DNA of 38,473 nt, taken from NCBI GenBank assembly GCA_002890675.1, contig PEFW01000027.1, positions 1 to 38,473 of the forward strand. Reading direction: 5' to 3'. A program made the translations under genes and the position numbers. The notes beneath the pieces were generated by a model, which saw only the letters and a program-made list of their open reading frames with translations, was not told where the DNA came from and did no database searches. The stretch is from Candidatus Methylaffinis lahnbergensis. GTDB lineage: Bacteria > Pseudomonadota > Alphaproteobacteria > Rhizobiales > Beijerinckiaceae. Shown piece after piece: positions 7,362-16,490 of this stretch. Numbering within the stretch: the stretch's first letter is position 1; every line of letters starts with the position of its first letter.

Positions 7362-8083
7362 GGCGCAGGACCCTCCGGCTGGGCAAGGCGCGAAGCGCGT
7401 CCGCGCCGGAATATTCGCTCGCCGGCGTGAACACCCGAAACCCAGTCCCGCTCGTCGGTGACGAACAGGCGCTCCCAGGCGGCGGGCAAGCCGGGCCGGT
7501 CGCGTACCACGATCACGGGGTCGCTTTCGGACTCTAGCGGATCCATCATGGTGATGGCGTCAAGTGGATCGGCGGCCTCGACAACCTTTTCTAGAATCGG
7601 CCGCGTGGGCAGGCAGGGCTTGCGGCCGAGAAACAACGGCCGGACAGGCTCGCTCAGAGCCGCGGCGAGATCATCGAGCGTCGGCACTTCGGCGGCGTCG
7701 CGCAATGCCAGCGCTACGATCGTGCGGCTATCCGCGAAATAGTCGCGCCACCTGATGTGTGGGCTCTTATAGGTGGAGGCGCCGCCCTCGCGTCCCTCCG
7801 GCGTGCCGCGCGTCGTCCAGCCCTGGTCGGAATGGGCGAGCTGCGCGGTCTGGTAATCCTGCATGCGTTCGCCCGGCCGATCGATGCGTACGGCGAAATC
7901 GATGCGGGCCTGCAAGCGGGCGTGCGCCGCCCGTTGCGCCCGGTTGTAACCAAGCGCGTTGGCAAAAAGCCCGGTGAGCAGCGAGGCACCGGGCCAGTCG
8001 CGCACAGGGCCGCGAGCATCGACCATTTCGCCTCCATATGCGGAAAGCGCTCCTTCGAGGATGAGAATCAGATGTCGGGCCAT
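7358..8083 (-). CDS. cas5e: Cascade subunit Cas5e (CasD)
   Basis: The 241-residue protein starts MARHLILILEGALSAYGGE, the usual Cas5e opening (LxLxGPLxSWG type), and carries RDWPGASLLTGLFANALGY and the MQDYQTAQ segment found in Cas5e. Cas5e caps the 5' handle of the crRNA at the foot of Cascade and contacts Cse1. It begins one base after the cas7e stop and overlaps cas6e by four bases, so expression is coupled within the operon. The Pro/Arg-rich C-terminus after about residue 225 is probably disordered. I see no damage. Confidence 0.94.
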   Translation of the reverse strand: MARHLILILEGALSAYGGEMVDARGPVRDWPGASLLTGLFANALGYNRAQRAAHARLQARIDFAVRIDRPGERMQDYQTAQLAHSDQGWTTRGTPEGREGGASTYKSPHIRWRDYFADSRTIVALALRDAAEVPTLDDLAAALSEPVRPLFLGRKPCLPTRPILEKVVEAADPLDAITMMDPLESESDPVIVVRDRPGLPAAWERLFVTDERDWVSGVHAGERIFRRGRASRLAQPEGPAP

Positions 8084-8084
8084 G

Positions 8085-9227
8085 TCAGACGCCTACCGCC
8101 TCGGCGGCGACGGCGCGCGCCAATGTATCGAGGGGGACGGGTGGCGGCGTGCCGGGCAAGGAGAGCGCGGAGTTGAGCGCCGCGACAAACCGCGCCTCCC
8201 GCGCCCCATACATCGCGTCGAGCGCGGCAAGATGGCTGCCGAGCGCCCCCATCGCGGCAGCGACGCTTGGCGGCTTCACCGCGTCACGGAAGGCGTTGGC
8301 GAGGCTGCGCGGCTGGCGCGATCCAGCTTCGGCCAGCACGAAATCGGCGTAGGCGTAGGGAGCTGTCGAGCCCTTCTTGGCGCCGGGAGAAACCGTGGCG
8401 ATGAGGTGGACGAGGTGTTCGATCACCTTGCCGGCGAGCGGCACGTCGCCGGCGAGATTTGCGAGGAGCACCGGCATGTCGATCACGACATAAAGATAGA
8501 ACAAGCCAGCGTTGATCTCTGTGTCGAAAATGCCGCCTGCGCCGGTGCCCTTCTCGAGGTCGTCCACCACGGTGAAATAATCCGTCTCGGCTTCCTCCTT
8601 GTGCACAGTGAAGGCATGCGCGACATGAACGGCGGCATCGGTGTTGGCCTCGGGGTCGGAGGTGACCATGCGGCCAAACAATGCCGCCTCAAGGCCCCCG
8701 TCCAAAGCCCCGCGCCTGTTCTCGAGCATGGCTTGCAAATTGTTGAGTTCGTCGTGTTTGAAGAATTTGTCGACCTGTTCCGTCGCCTCTTTCGCTGAGG
8801 TGGCGATTTCAGCGATCTCTTTAGCTTTTTCGGACAGGTATCTCAGCTCTGGTTCACCGATCAGCAGCGCCTGCCGGTCTTTAACTTCCGGCGCTTTCTT
8901 GGCTTTGGGCGTGTAGAGAAGGCGGGCAAAAGCATCGACGACAGCCGCCCGGACATCGCGACTTCCGGCCTCGGCGCGATCCAAATCCGGCCGCAGGCGC
9001 TCCTCGGGAATCTTGCGCGAGCGGACCGCCATTTCCGGCCCGATCTTCGACAAGGCCCATTCGTCTTCGGTCTTGCGCCAGTGCCGTTTCAGACATTGCG
9101 AGGAGATACGCGTGCGCGTCGAGCCACCGAAGGGCAAGCGCTTGGCCAGCCCCGAATCATCGCGATTAAGCAGGGCGGCGGAATAGGAGACGAGGGCGTG
9201 AATCTGAATAAAGCGAGACGTCGGCAT
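8085..9227 (-). CDS. cas7e: Cascade backbone subunit Cas7e (CasC, Cse4)
   Basis: Translation from ATG 9225-9227 gives 380 residues beginning MPTSRFIQIHALVSYSAALL, followed by LNRDDSGLAKRLPFGG and TRTRISSQCLKRHWR, the classic Cas7e/Cse4 N-terminus. Six copies of this protein line the crRNA in Cascade. The start is favoured by CTGGAGATTTGCG upstream (GGAG about 8 nt away), 20 nt after the cse2 stop. The open frame extends 24 codons further upstream, but that stretch reads as an antisense-style Arg-rich shadow overlapping cse2. Central segments such as IFDTEINAGLFYLYVVID are well conserved. The gene is intact. Confidence 0.96.
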   Translation of the reverse strand: MPTSRFIQIHALVSYSAALLNRDDSGLAKRLPFGGSTRTRISSQCLKRHWRKTEDEWALSKIGPEMAVRSRKIPEERLRPDLDRAEAGSRDVRAAVVDAFARLLYTPKAKKAPEVKDRQALLIGEPELRYLSEKAKEIAEIATSAKEATEQVDKFFKHDELNNLQAMLENRRGALDGGLEAALFGRMVTSDPEANTDAAVHVAHAFTVHKEEAETDYFTVVDDLEKGTGAGGIFDTEINAGLFYLYVVIDMPVLLANLAGDVPLAGKVIEHLVHLIATVSPGAKKGSTAPYAYADFVLAEAGSRQPRSLANAFRDAVKPPSVAAAMGALGSHLAALDAMYGAREARFVAALNSALSLPGTPPPVPLDTLARAVAAEAVGV

Positions 9228-9247
9228 TCGCAAATCTCCAGGTGATT

Positions 9248-9790
9248 TCAGATTTCGGTTGCGGCCTCGACCACAGCGCTTCGATCGAGGGCGCGCCAAT
9301 AGTCGTGGGCGATCCGCAGGCGAAAGTCTTCGACTGCGTCGGACTCCTCGGGCGCTAGCAAAAGGCGTCCGATTTCGCGATAGGGGAGACGGCCGAAATT
9401 GGCGAGCCGGCGGGCAACAAGGCGGATCTGTTCGTCGAACGCGGTTCCGCGCGCGGACAGAAGCTTTTGCACGCGACTTTCCGAGATGCCCGCCTCCGCC
9501 ATCGTCTTGCCTAGGCCCCAGGGCGCGAGCGCGTCGGGCTTCAGAGCGAGGATTTGCAGAAGTCGCGCATACCGGCGCATAGCGGCGGGCGGCGATTGCG
9601 GCGCCGCCTTCGTGACGATGCGGAAAAATGCGGGCGCGTTCGGCCGCTCGGGATCGAGGCGTCGCAATTCCGCGAGATCGCCGCGCCGTTCGGCGGCGTG
9701 GAGCTTGCGAATGGAGTCGGCGAAACCTTCGGCGAGCCCCCCCTCGGCTTGCTCGACAGGGACGTCGTTCGACGTCTCAGGCAGCAACAT
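9248..9790 (-). CDS. cse2: Cascade small subunit Cse2 (CasB, Cas11e)
   Basis: The 180-residue, mostly helical and basic protein starts at MLLPETSNDVPVEQAEGG. It contains GDLAELRRLDPERPNAPAFF and the C-terminal DFRLRIAHDYWRA helix, as in Cse2. A dimer of Cse2 forms the belly of Cascade and stabilises the displaced DNA strand. I chose ATG 9788-9790, which overlaps the cse1 3' end by 14 nt. The frame opens 18 codons earlier, but that extension lies deeper inside cse1 and looks like a shadow. Position between cse1 and cas7e is the standard I-E order. Confidence 0.93.
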   Translation of the reverse strand: MLLPETSNDVPVEQAEGGLAEGFADSIRKLHAAERRGDLAELRRLDPERPNAPAFFRIVTKAAPQSPPAAMRRYARLLQILALKPDALAPWGLGKTMAEAGISESRVQKLLSARGTAFDEQIRLVARRLANFGRLPYREIGRLLLAPEESDAVEDFRLRIAHDYWRALDRSAVVEAATEI

Positions 9791-11345
9791 GAGATGGGTC
9801 CTTCGGGAAATAAGGATCGCAGAAATCCTTGTAGAAGTTGCCAAGGAAAGCCCCTTCGGCGCGCACCCAGGCGCGATAGCGGCGAACAGTCGAACTGGGC
9901 GAACCGGTCTCGGAGTTCTTTAGGATGGCGAAGGCTCGCTCCCGCAGATCAGCGAGCCAAGCCGCGCGAATCTCGCGCCGCGCGGCCTCGCCTTCGGCCT
10001 CGATCTCGGAAAATAGCCGTTCGAAAAAGTCACGGTCGACATCGGCCTCGAACGCGTCGAGAAAGGCCGCGGCTCGGTGCTCGGAGGACGGATCGCGCTG
10101 CTTGAAATCCTTAGGTCCGTTCTGGAACAGGGTCATCAAACCGAAGCGCAAGGCTTTGCGAACCAGGCCCGCCTGGTCGATCCGTTGCTGCGACGTCATC
10201 GCGAGCGGCTCCAGATCGCCGCTTCGATAGATGCCGGCCACCCTCGGAGGGATGATGAGGCGCCGCTCGTGAAGCCCCTCAGTCTTACCCTTCCCCCGGG
10301 CCAGTGCCCGGCAGATGAGCAGATAGGAACAATCGAGCGGATCGCCCGCGCCGATTTTTTGCAGCGGAGCCTGTTCAAAGCCTTTTTCGAACAGAATTTT
10401 GGATAGGCGCTCGTAGGAAAAGCCGCGGGCGTCGATGGTCAGTGCCTTTGCCGTGCCATCCTTGGTTTCAATCGGTGTCCAGGGATCGCCGGTGAGACCG
10501 TTCATCTCTTTTCCGAAGGCGATGCGAGCCGCCTTGCTGCCCGCAGCCATGGCGGTGAGCCGGCCATCGCGCCAGACGAGTCGGATGCGGCGGCAGATTT
10601 CGATGTAATAGGGATCAAGCTCTTGCGCTGGCAACGAAGAGGCGCCGTCCCATGGCTCGAGCCAGACGAGGGCGAGGCCGTCTTCCGCGAAGATCGAATG
10701 CTTTTCGAGAATATCCTCACGCATAGCGATGAGTCGGCACAGGTCGCGCATCACATGTGCGCCGACGCCCCCCGGCGGCGCGGGCGCGACAGAAAAGCCG
10801 GGGCGGTTGGCTAAGCCGCCGTTCATGCGTGAGACGCCGTAATTGTGCGCACCGAAATATCCTTCACTAGTTTGCAGGGCGACAAGGGCAAAGAGCCAAT
10901 CGTCCGGCTCGCCGTCCAGCATGCGCGCGCTCTTCACGTCGTGGTTGTTCGCTGTCACCAGTACATCAAGCGCGTCAGCGGTCGCGAGCAATCTGAAGCC
11001 CTTGAGTCCCCCTAGGGCCGCTGCTTGCAGAAAGGCCGGTCTTTCCGGCGGCGTCACCAGCATCCAGGGCTCGTCATTCGGAACGTCCGGCGTCAGCGCC
11101 CTGAGAGCGGTGCCCCAGCCTTCCGCATCCGCTGGTGGCGTGGCGAGACCGCTGCGCAAGCAAGCGAGCGCTCCGAGTTGGCACAAGAGCGCATGCCAGG
11201 GGTGGCGTTGATGCGGCCGCAGGGCGGGAAAACTCGCGATCGTATCGGATGCTAGCTGGACGTAGAGTTCCGGCAAGGAAAAGCAATAAACACATCCGTC
11301 ACGTCCGCTCGTTCGTACGAGCGGATCAGTAATAAGGTTGTACAT
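9777..11345 (-). CDS. cse1: Cascade large subunit Cse1 (CasA, Cas8e)
   Basis: This is a 522-residue protein of typical Cse1 size. It opens with MYNLITDPLVRTSGRDGCVY and FSLPELYVQLA, then RPHQRHPWHALLCQLGALA, all hallmarks of Cse1. The central AHNYGVSRMNGGLANRPGF segment and a helical C-terminal bundle follow. Cse1 recognises the PAM, starts DNA unwinding and recruits Cas3. The ATG at 11343-11345 lies 33 nt after the cas3 stop. No frameshift is visible. The protein runs to SHVAA, overlapping the cse2 start. Confidence 0.95.
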   Translation of the reverse strand: MYNLITDPLVRTSGRDGCVYCFSLPELYVQLASDTIASFPALRPHQRHPWHALLCQLGALACLRSGLATPPADAEGWGTALRALTPDVPNDEPWMLVTPPERPAFLQAAALGGLKGFRLLATADALDVLVTANNHDVKSARMLDGEPDDWLFALVALQTSEGYFGAHNYGVSRMNGGLANRPGFSVAPAPPGGVGAHVMRDLCRLIAMREDILEKHSIFAEDGLALVWLEPWDGASSLPAQELDPYYIEICRRIRLVWRDGRLTAMAAGSKAARIAFGKEMNGLTGDPWTPIETKDGTAKALTIDARGFSYERLSKILFEKGFEQAPLQKIGAGDPLDCSYLLICRALARGKGKTEGLHERRLIIPPRVAGIYRSGDLEPLAMTSQQRIDQAGLVRKALRFGLMTLFQNGPKDFKQRDPSSEHRAAAFLDAFEADVDRDFFERLFSEIEAEGEAARREIRAAWLADLRERAFAILKNSETGSPSSTVRRYRAWVRAEGAFLGNFYKDFCDPYFPKDPSHVAA

Positions 11346-11378
11346 GTCAGGTCGGGCCCGTCACATTGACGAAAAATA

Positions 11379-13924
11379 CTAAACTCTCTCCAATCCATAA
11401 CGTCTATAGGAGAACGTGCGATCCGACAATCGGAAAGAAAAGCCGTCATCTTCTTGGAGAATATCCACAGGTTCCGCGTCCGCACGCACGCCGCCGATGA
11501 GATGCGCTGGGATCACGATGCGCTCGATCGGCGGCGAATTCGAAAAAGGGCCCCGTTGAGGAGGCAGGGCAATCTCGATATCGCCGAGGCCTAGACGCGT
11601 GCCGATACAGTCTTCGGCGATACGAAAGTCGGAGACGGGCTGCTTCCAATCGATGGTCGCGAGATCCGCCGCCTGTCCTTGCGCATACCGGGTGCCGAGC
11701 GTCTTCCGCCAAATCTCCTCCCAACGCTCGTCCCTTGAGGCAAGCCGATCTTTCAGAGCTTCGAGCGTGACCGGATGGGTCGCCGCCTCGACGAGTTCGC
11801 GGTTCATCGACGGAATTGTCCAGGCGGCGCCGCCTCCGATTCGTTCGCGTGTTGCAGCAAGTGATACAAGGTTGCCGTAGACTAATCCGCCCAATCCGTG
11901 CGGCCCATTCCGATCGCGCGTGACGGCGGCGAGTGACGCGTCGAAATCGAACGGGGTCAACACAATTGCCTTGGCGGCATCGAATCCTTTCGGGCGTTGG
12001 CCGTCGCGGTCATGCCGATGCAGCCGGCCGATGCGCTGCAACAGCACATCCATTGGCGCGAGATCGGTGATCAACAGATCGGCGTCGATATCGAGACTTT
12101 GTTCGAGCGTCTGGGTGCCGATCAGGACGAGCGGCCCCGCAGGCCGCTCGTGGCCGATCTCCCGCTCCACCGCACCATCGAGCCGGCGCCGATCCACGCG
12201 GGCGAACCGCCCGTGATGCAATGTCGCGACGCCGTCGAGCCGGAAGAGCGCCGGATGATCCGGCGCAAGTACATGCAGGGCACAGGCCGTCGCCACCGCA
12301 TCCCGCACGAGATTGCGGACTATTAGCACTTTTGCGCCGCGCTCTGCTGCCGCAAGTGCCAAACAAGCCAAATCGCGTCGGAAGGCTCGACCGTCACCGA
12401 TTTGACCTGCCCGCGACCGTGCTTGCCTACGGTGACGACTAAGTCGTCCTTGACCCAGGACAATGCAGGGTAGGCTAGCGTCACCGCGTCGGCCGGCGAT
12501 GGAGTCTTCTTCTTCGCCTTTCGTTCACCGAGCAAGAGGCGAGACCGCGCTGCCGCACCCAAGGTCGCCGAAAGCAGCAATGCGTGTCCGCCCGCAGCGC
12601 GATGCTGATCGAGCAAAGCGATGAGCAATTTTTCCATGTAGACGTCCGAGGCGTGCACTTCGTCGACCACCAACAGTGAGCGCGATAGGCAGAAACTACG
12701 CATCTGCGCGTGCTTAACCCTGACGGCGCCGAGAAGCGCCTGATCGATCGTGCCAACGGCTAACGGCGCCGCGAGGAATCGTTTTGGATGTTCTGCCGCC
12801 CAGCGGGCGCGCCGCACAATTTCCTCGGGGTCATCGCTCCATTGAGACTTGAAATCTGGCAAGCGGCGCACCGAGGCCTCGCCGGCCAACGCATCGCCGG
12901 GCAAAGCGCGTACAACGTCAGGCGCGGCTTTGCCGAACAATCGCCGCATCGCACGCAGGACCCTGCCGTGGATCTGGCTCGCCGCGACGCGAGTCGGCAG
13001 CGCGAAATAGAGTCCGTCGACGCGCCCCTCCGCGAATAGCCTGACGAAGCGCCATAGCGCCGCCTCGGTCTTACCGGAGCCCGTTTCGGCCTCCAACACG
13101 ACGATTGGGCCGGGTGCTTCGGCAGCCGCTCGTTGAATGTCGGTCGGGACATGAGAGCTGACCGCGTTGAAATCGAGATCCCCCGGCAAGGAAGCGCGCA
13201 TCTCCGTTACATCGAAGCCGATTTTGGTCAACAGAAGTTTTGATCGATCGCGAGCGAATTCGAAGCGCGAACCGTCGCCGACTTCGCTGAAAGGAAAGGC
13301 ATCGTGTGCGCTATCGGAGCCGAGCCAGTCGGCGAGCTGCAAGAGTCCGAGAAAGGTGTGCCAAAAGGGAGATTGTGGTTCCGGCAGCGGCAAGATTGGC
13401 GGAAACGCATCTGGCCAATGGCCTCGCGCAAAAGCGACCAGCAACTTCACCGTGGCAAGTGGATCGCGCCCGCCTTCGGTCTGCCATTTTCGGTCGTCTT
13501 GTCCTGGATTGGCCAAATCTGGCGGCTCGCCATGATGCGCCAATGCCACCGCGAGGAGGAAATCGGTCGGCGGGCCAAAGCTGTCCAGCACGTCGAGTCC
13601 GAATTCGCGCCGTCGCGCCGAATTACAGGCGACGAACGCCGTCTCATGAATGTGTCCCGCGGTACGGTGCTGAAAGCCAAGGTTCGCCTTACCAAAATCG
13701 TGCAGGAAGGCGAGTACTGCGAGACGCGCGGCCCAAACCTCCGGGAATGCCGCCAGGCCCGCCATCGCAGCGAGTCTCACGCGAACTATCGGCCGCGAAA
13801 GGAGAGCTTCAGCGCAGGCCGCGACGTCTGCGCAGTGGTCCTGCAACGGGTGCCAATGCTGCGACTCGCCATTGCGCGGGGCGAGTTTGGCCCAGCTTTC
13901 ACTCGGTGGAACAGGCGCCTCCAC
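11379..13924 (-). pseudogene. cas3: CRISPR-associated helicase-nuclease Cas3, split by one frameshift
   Basis: The first frame (13924 to 12323, 533 codons) starts at GTG 13922-13924 behind GGAGGAA. It holds the HD nuclease (HPLQDH His25/His30, LHDFGK His75-Asp76, AHHGEPP 129-135), Walker A EAETGSGKTE at 278-287, DEVH at 421-424 and SATLG at 452-456. After EPSDA it runs into 18 non-homologous residues and a stop. The second frame, opening upstream of 12371, resumes with DLACLALAAAERGAKVLIV and continues to 11379. It includes IGTQTLEQSLDIDADLLIT and the motif VI LLQRIGRLHRHDR. A single-base indel near 12371-12385 therefore separates RecA-like domains 1 and 2. Cas3 unwinds and degrades DNA bound by Cascade. 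As read, interference would fail, unless this is a sequencing error. All motifs on both sides are preserved, so the lesion is recent or artefactual. Confidence 0.93.
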
Positions 13925-14135
13925 TTATTCCTCCGAGAGTGCAGGACCCAGCAGGGACCACCGCAGGATATTGCTGCTCATTGGTCGAAAGCCCCTTGCC
14001 TTCGTCGAATACAAATCCCGATTGTGCAGCGGCTTTACGTTTCTTCGGCTTTGGAATCGGCGTAACGAATTTGGCACTGCGTCGACGCTCAATGATCTTC
14101 TGCGTGGGTTGCCCAGTTTCACCTCACCGGGTATG

Positions 14136-14165
14136 CGTATGGAGAGTTCAGTATTGGATGGTCAA
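14136..14165 (-). promoter_or_regulatory. Candidate promoter of the cas operon
   Basis: On the minus strand TTGACC (complement of 14160-14165) is followed after 18 nt by CATACG (complement of 14136-14141). That is a fair -35 and a weak -10, about 210 nt upstream of the cas3 start. A 65-codon open frame between it and cas3 (13925-14122) ends directly at the cas3 GTG, but it has no recognisable product. It is probably leader sequence. Confidence 0.3.
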
Positions 14166-14193
14166 AGAAAGGGTTAGACCTAATCGGCGCCTC

Positions 14194-14280
14194 TCAGCGA
14201 CTGGCCGATGTATTCATGGCGCCGCTCTCGTTCAGCCGACCCAAGCAGTACTTGGCGTCCTTCACCGTCAGGGTCTTCAT
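14194..14280 (-). pseudogene. Truncated Phd/YefM-type antitoxin N-terminus
   Basis: The minus-strand ATG at 14278-14280, with a GGGGA ribosome site 5 nt upstream, gives a 28-residue peptide beginning MKTLTVKDAKYCLGRL and ending at a stop at 14194-14196. The opening resembles the N-terminal DNA-binding strand-helix of Phd/YefM antitoxins (MKTLTxxDAKxxxGRL). The family continues for about 50 more residues that are absent here, and no toxin gene is recognisable beside it. It is probably a relic of a toxin-antitoxin pair lying between the cas operon and the island replication operon. The match is short, so another origin is possible. Confidence 0.4.
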
Positions 14281-14365
14281 CCGATTCCCCGTGTTGCTCC
14301 TGGCCAGTTGTGACGGATATGGCGGAATATGCAACAGTGAGCGGGATCGCTGGGTGCTAACGCCG

Positions 14366-14449
14366 AAAACTGCCCTGCCGGAGGCGAAGCGCCGCCCCTT
14401 TGCCGCCCATCCGATAGCCGCCTAGAAGCACCCGCGGCCAGGGCAGTTT
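14366..14449. repeat. Inverted repeat downstream of the island operon
   Basis: AAAACTGCCCTG at 14366-14377 pairs with CAGGGCAGTTT at 14439-14449 (11 exact base pairs), enclosing 61 bp that contain smaller GC-rich hairpins. It lies 100 bp past the stop of the last operon gene, on the side where that operon's transcript ends. It may act in termination or be the boundary of a small inserted element. No T-run follows it on the minus strand. Confidence 0.35.
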
Positions 14450-14552
14450 GAGTTTAGGCGGGTGCCGGCCCGAGTCTGGCCGTGTCCCGCGCCCGGCTCC
14501 CGGCGTGGCATCGGTCCAGGAGAATCCATGCCCGGCGGTTTTGCCAAACGGA

Positions 14553-15362
14553 TTAGCCTTCGATCGCCCCCTGCCGCAGGTCCTTGAGGCGCAGCAGCAT
14601 GGCCAGCATCCGTTCGAGCTTGCGGTCGAGATGGACCTCATAGCGACCGAGCTGTTCCAGCTTGTCTGCGTCGAGCGCCTCGCCGAATGCCTGCTCGCGG
14701 ATCAGGGGCCGGTTCGCCAGTTCCTTTTTCCGGGTCTCGAACCACGGCAGCACCTCCGTTTCGAGGAAGCGGCGCAGGCCCTCGGTGTCTGCGATGGCGG
14801 GCGCCTCGCCCTCGTCCAGTTCGTCGGGGTTACGCGTGAGCATGTCTGTCCACCAATCTTGCGTGTCCTCTCGCACAGCCGCCAGCGCGGCCTCATACGC
14901 GTCGTTGCGCTTTGTGCCGAGCAGATCCAGGGCACGGCGCGTCATCGCCTCGTCAGCTGCCATGTCGGCCATTTCTTCTGCAGTGTCGGTCGCTGTGGCG
15001 CGAATTGCATCGACGACGCTCTCGGACTGGCCGGCATCGTCGAGGTACACCAGCGCCACCTTCACCGTTTCGCTATAGGAGGCGAGCGTGCCGTCCAGCC
15101 CGCGCCGGTGAGCAGCTGCCTCGGCCAGTCGCAGGCGGCGCTTGCGCCAAAGGATGCCGGCCAGTTCCTCGACTAGATGCTCCTCGGTCGGACCCTGCGG
15201 TGCGTGCTCGGCCGCGAGTGCCGCGACGAGACCGCGGTATTCGTCGGCATCCTCCCAGGGCAGCACGGTGTAGCGCGATAACACGCCGTGGCGTAGGGCG
15301 TTGAAGCGGGTGATCTCGGTGCCGCCGGTCTCGGCCGACAGGGCCGTTTTGGTCTGGGTCAT
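14553..15362 (-). CDS. Conserved hypothetical protein of alphaproteobacterial mobile elements
   Basis: The 269-residue, acidic, helical protein starts MTQTKTALSAETGGTEITRF. It has the segment NALRHGVLSRYTVLPWED, followed by LVEELAGILWRKRRLRLAEA. This opening pattern (NALRHGxxS, then about 40 residues on a WRxRRLxxxE helix) is one I associate with small element-encoded proteins without a known role. No catalytic motif, membrane segment or DNA-binding fold is evident. Its start overlaps the stop of the preceding gene by four bases (ATGA), so it is the last member of the coupled operon. Confidence 0.7.
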   Translation of the reverse strand: MTQTKTALSAETGGTEITRFNALRHGVLSRYTVLPWEDADEYRGLVAALAAEHAPQGPTEEHLVEELAGILWRKRRLRLAEAAAHRRGLDGTLASYSETVKVALVYLDDAGQSESVVDAIRATATDTAEEMADMAADEAMTRRALDLLGTKRNDAYEAALAAVREDTQDWWTDMLTRNPDELDEGEAPAIADTEGLRRFLETEVLPWFETRKKELANRPLIREQAFGEALDADKLEQLGRYEVHLDRKLERMLAMLLRLKDLRQGAIEG

Positions 15363-16018
15363 CGCCAGGGTCTCCTCTTTCGTTTCTGGTTGTCGATCCG
15401 CGCCAGGAGCCGGTCGGCGCTGATCGCGAAGGCCTCGTCGGCCAGCATTTCCGCCTCAAAGGCTTGCTCGCACAGCCGCTCGTAAGTCCGCCGCCACATG
15501 CCCTTCGGCTTCTTGGGGAAAGGCGCAGCCATACCGGGATCGCCACCGAGGCGCTGTCGGATCTTGTTCGCGCGCCGCAGCGCCCGATCCCATTCGCGTT
15601 CGCTCTGGCTGGCATGGGCGAGGTGATAGCAATGCCGGCACAGGAAATAGCGCCCTGGCCCGTGCAGTTTGGCGACGCGCCGCCCGCAGGCGACGCCGTT
15701 CACCACACCAGGACAGATGAAATAGGACCGCGCGCCACCAAGGCGGCAAGGCACGCGGACGATGCGGACGGCCTCCTCAACGTCTTGCCATTCGCCGCCC
15801 GCAATGCGCACGCGATAGGCGAGATGCAGCCGGTCGGCCGCGGCGCGTAAGTTGATCCATGCGACCTTCTCGCCGTCGCGTGTCCATTGCCAACCCCCTG
15901 ACCAACCAGCGCTGAGGCAGCCCGTCTTCTGCAGCCGGTTCACGTCTAGTGACCGGCTGAATTCTACCCTACCCCGGCCGAGGCCCGCAGGCCGGCCTGA
16001 TCCCAAGCCGCCCATCAC
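15359..16018 (-). CDS. Hypothetical zinc-ribbon-like protein (GGLGSGR family)
   Basis: The 219-residue basic protein begins MMGGLGSGRPAGLGRGRVEF. Residues about 25-115 contain LSAGWSGGWQW and ICPGVVNGVACGRR. This is followed by FLCRHCYHLAHASQSER, so Cys pairs CP...C and CRHC could bind zinc. The C-terminal third is rich in Lys/Arg. The combination of a GSGR start, a W-rich sheet and a CxxC-YxLAY/HxSQ segment occurs in proteins of phage and integrative elements of unknown role. Zinc and nucleic-acid binding are inference. It overlaps its neighbours on both sides by four bases (ATGA). Confidence 0.7.
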   Translation of the reverse strand: MMGGLGSGRPAGLGRGRVEFSRSLDVNRLQKTGCLSAGWSGGWQWTRDGEKVAWINLRAAADRLHLAYRVRIAGGEWQDVEEAVRIVRVPCRLGGARSYFICPGVVNGVACGRRVAKLHGPGRYFLCRHCYHLAHASQSEREWDRALRRANKIRQRLGGDPGMAAPFPKKPKGMWRRTYERLCEQAFEAEMLADEAFAISADRLLARIDNQKRKRRPWR

Positions 16019-16490
16019 GCGCCCCCGTTTTTTCCGAAATCGTCTGGCAAGTCGGCAGGCGCCGCGATCCCCATCGCCGGCAGCGCCGCGACGGCCTCGG
16101 CTTGCCGGCCGGCGTGCCAGGCGGTCCAGCAGCGCGAATGCAAGAGCGGATCGTGGCCATGATCGCCGCCACCGGCACGCGCACGGGATTTCGGTTCAGC
16201 CACTCCTCGGCGCAGCAGGCGAAGGCGCGGGCCTCGGCTTGGCCGCGCGGCAATTTGCCATCGAACTCGGCGATGCCCGCCCGCTCGTCGAAGAAGACAT
16301 GCCAATCCTCGGCCGACCAGCCGTCCTCGGCCGGGCGCAGCAGCGTGACGATGCCGGCCTTGTGACGCGACAGGAGGTCGAGCACGGCGGGCGGCGGCGG
16401 CGCAGATGCCGCCAGCATCAGATCGTCGCCGTCGATCCCGACGCGGATGCCGGCGGCGCGTGCCGCCTTGAGGGCCTCGGCTGCGCTCAC
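16015..16490 (-). pseudogene. Hypothetical island protein with an internal frameshift
   Basis: The ATG at 16488-16490 (overlapping the previous stop by 4 nt) reads MSAAEALKAARAAGIRVGID ... GWSAEDWHVFFDER ... EEWLNRNPVRVP, about 106 residues. Protein-like sequence then continues in another frame as GGGDHGHDPLLHSRCW and TAWHAGRQAEAVAALPAMGI, ending at a stop at 16015-16017. That stop overlaps the next start by four bases exactly like the other operon junctions, so the second frame is the genuine C-terminus. The frame change lies at about 16160-16180. The conserved H..H and C residues suggest a metal site that may be disturbed. Function unknown. Either inactivated or a sequence error. Confidence 0.65.

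Noticed and set aside
13304..14313. Plus-strand ORFs of 253 and 335 codons opposite cas3
   Set aside because: Antisense shadows of the HD domain region with no family match.
14100..14552. Degenerate CRISPR repeat or crRNA-like regulatory RNA near the cas3 promoter
   Set aside because: Only short matches such as GGTCC or CCATGCCCGGCGG were found, too weak to distinguish from GC-rich background.
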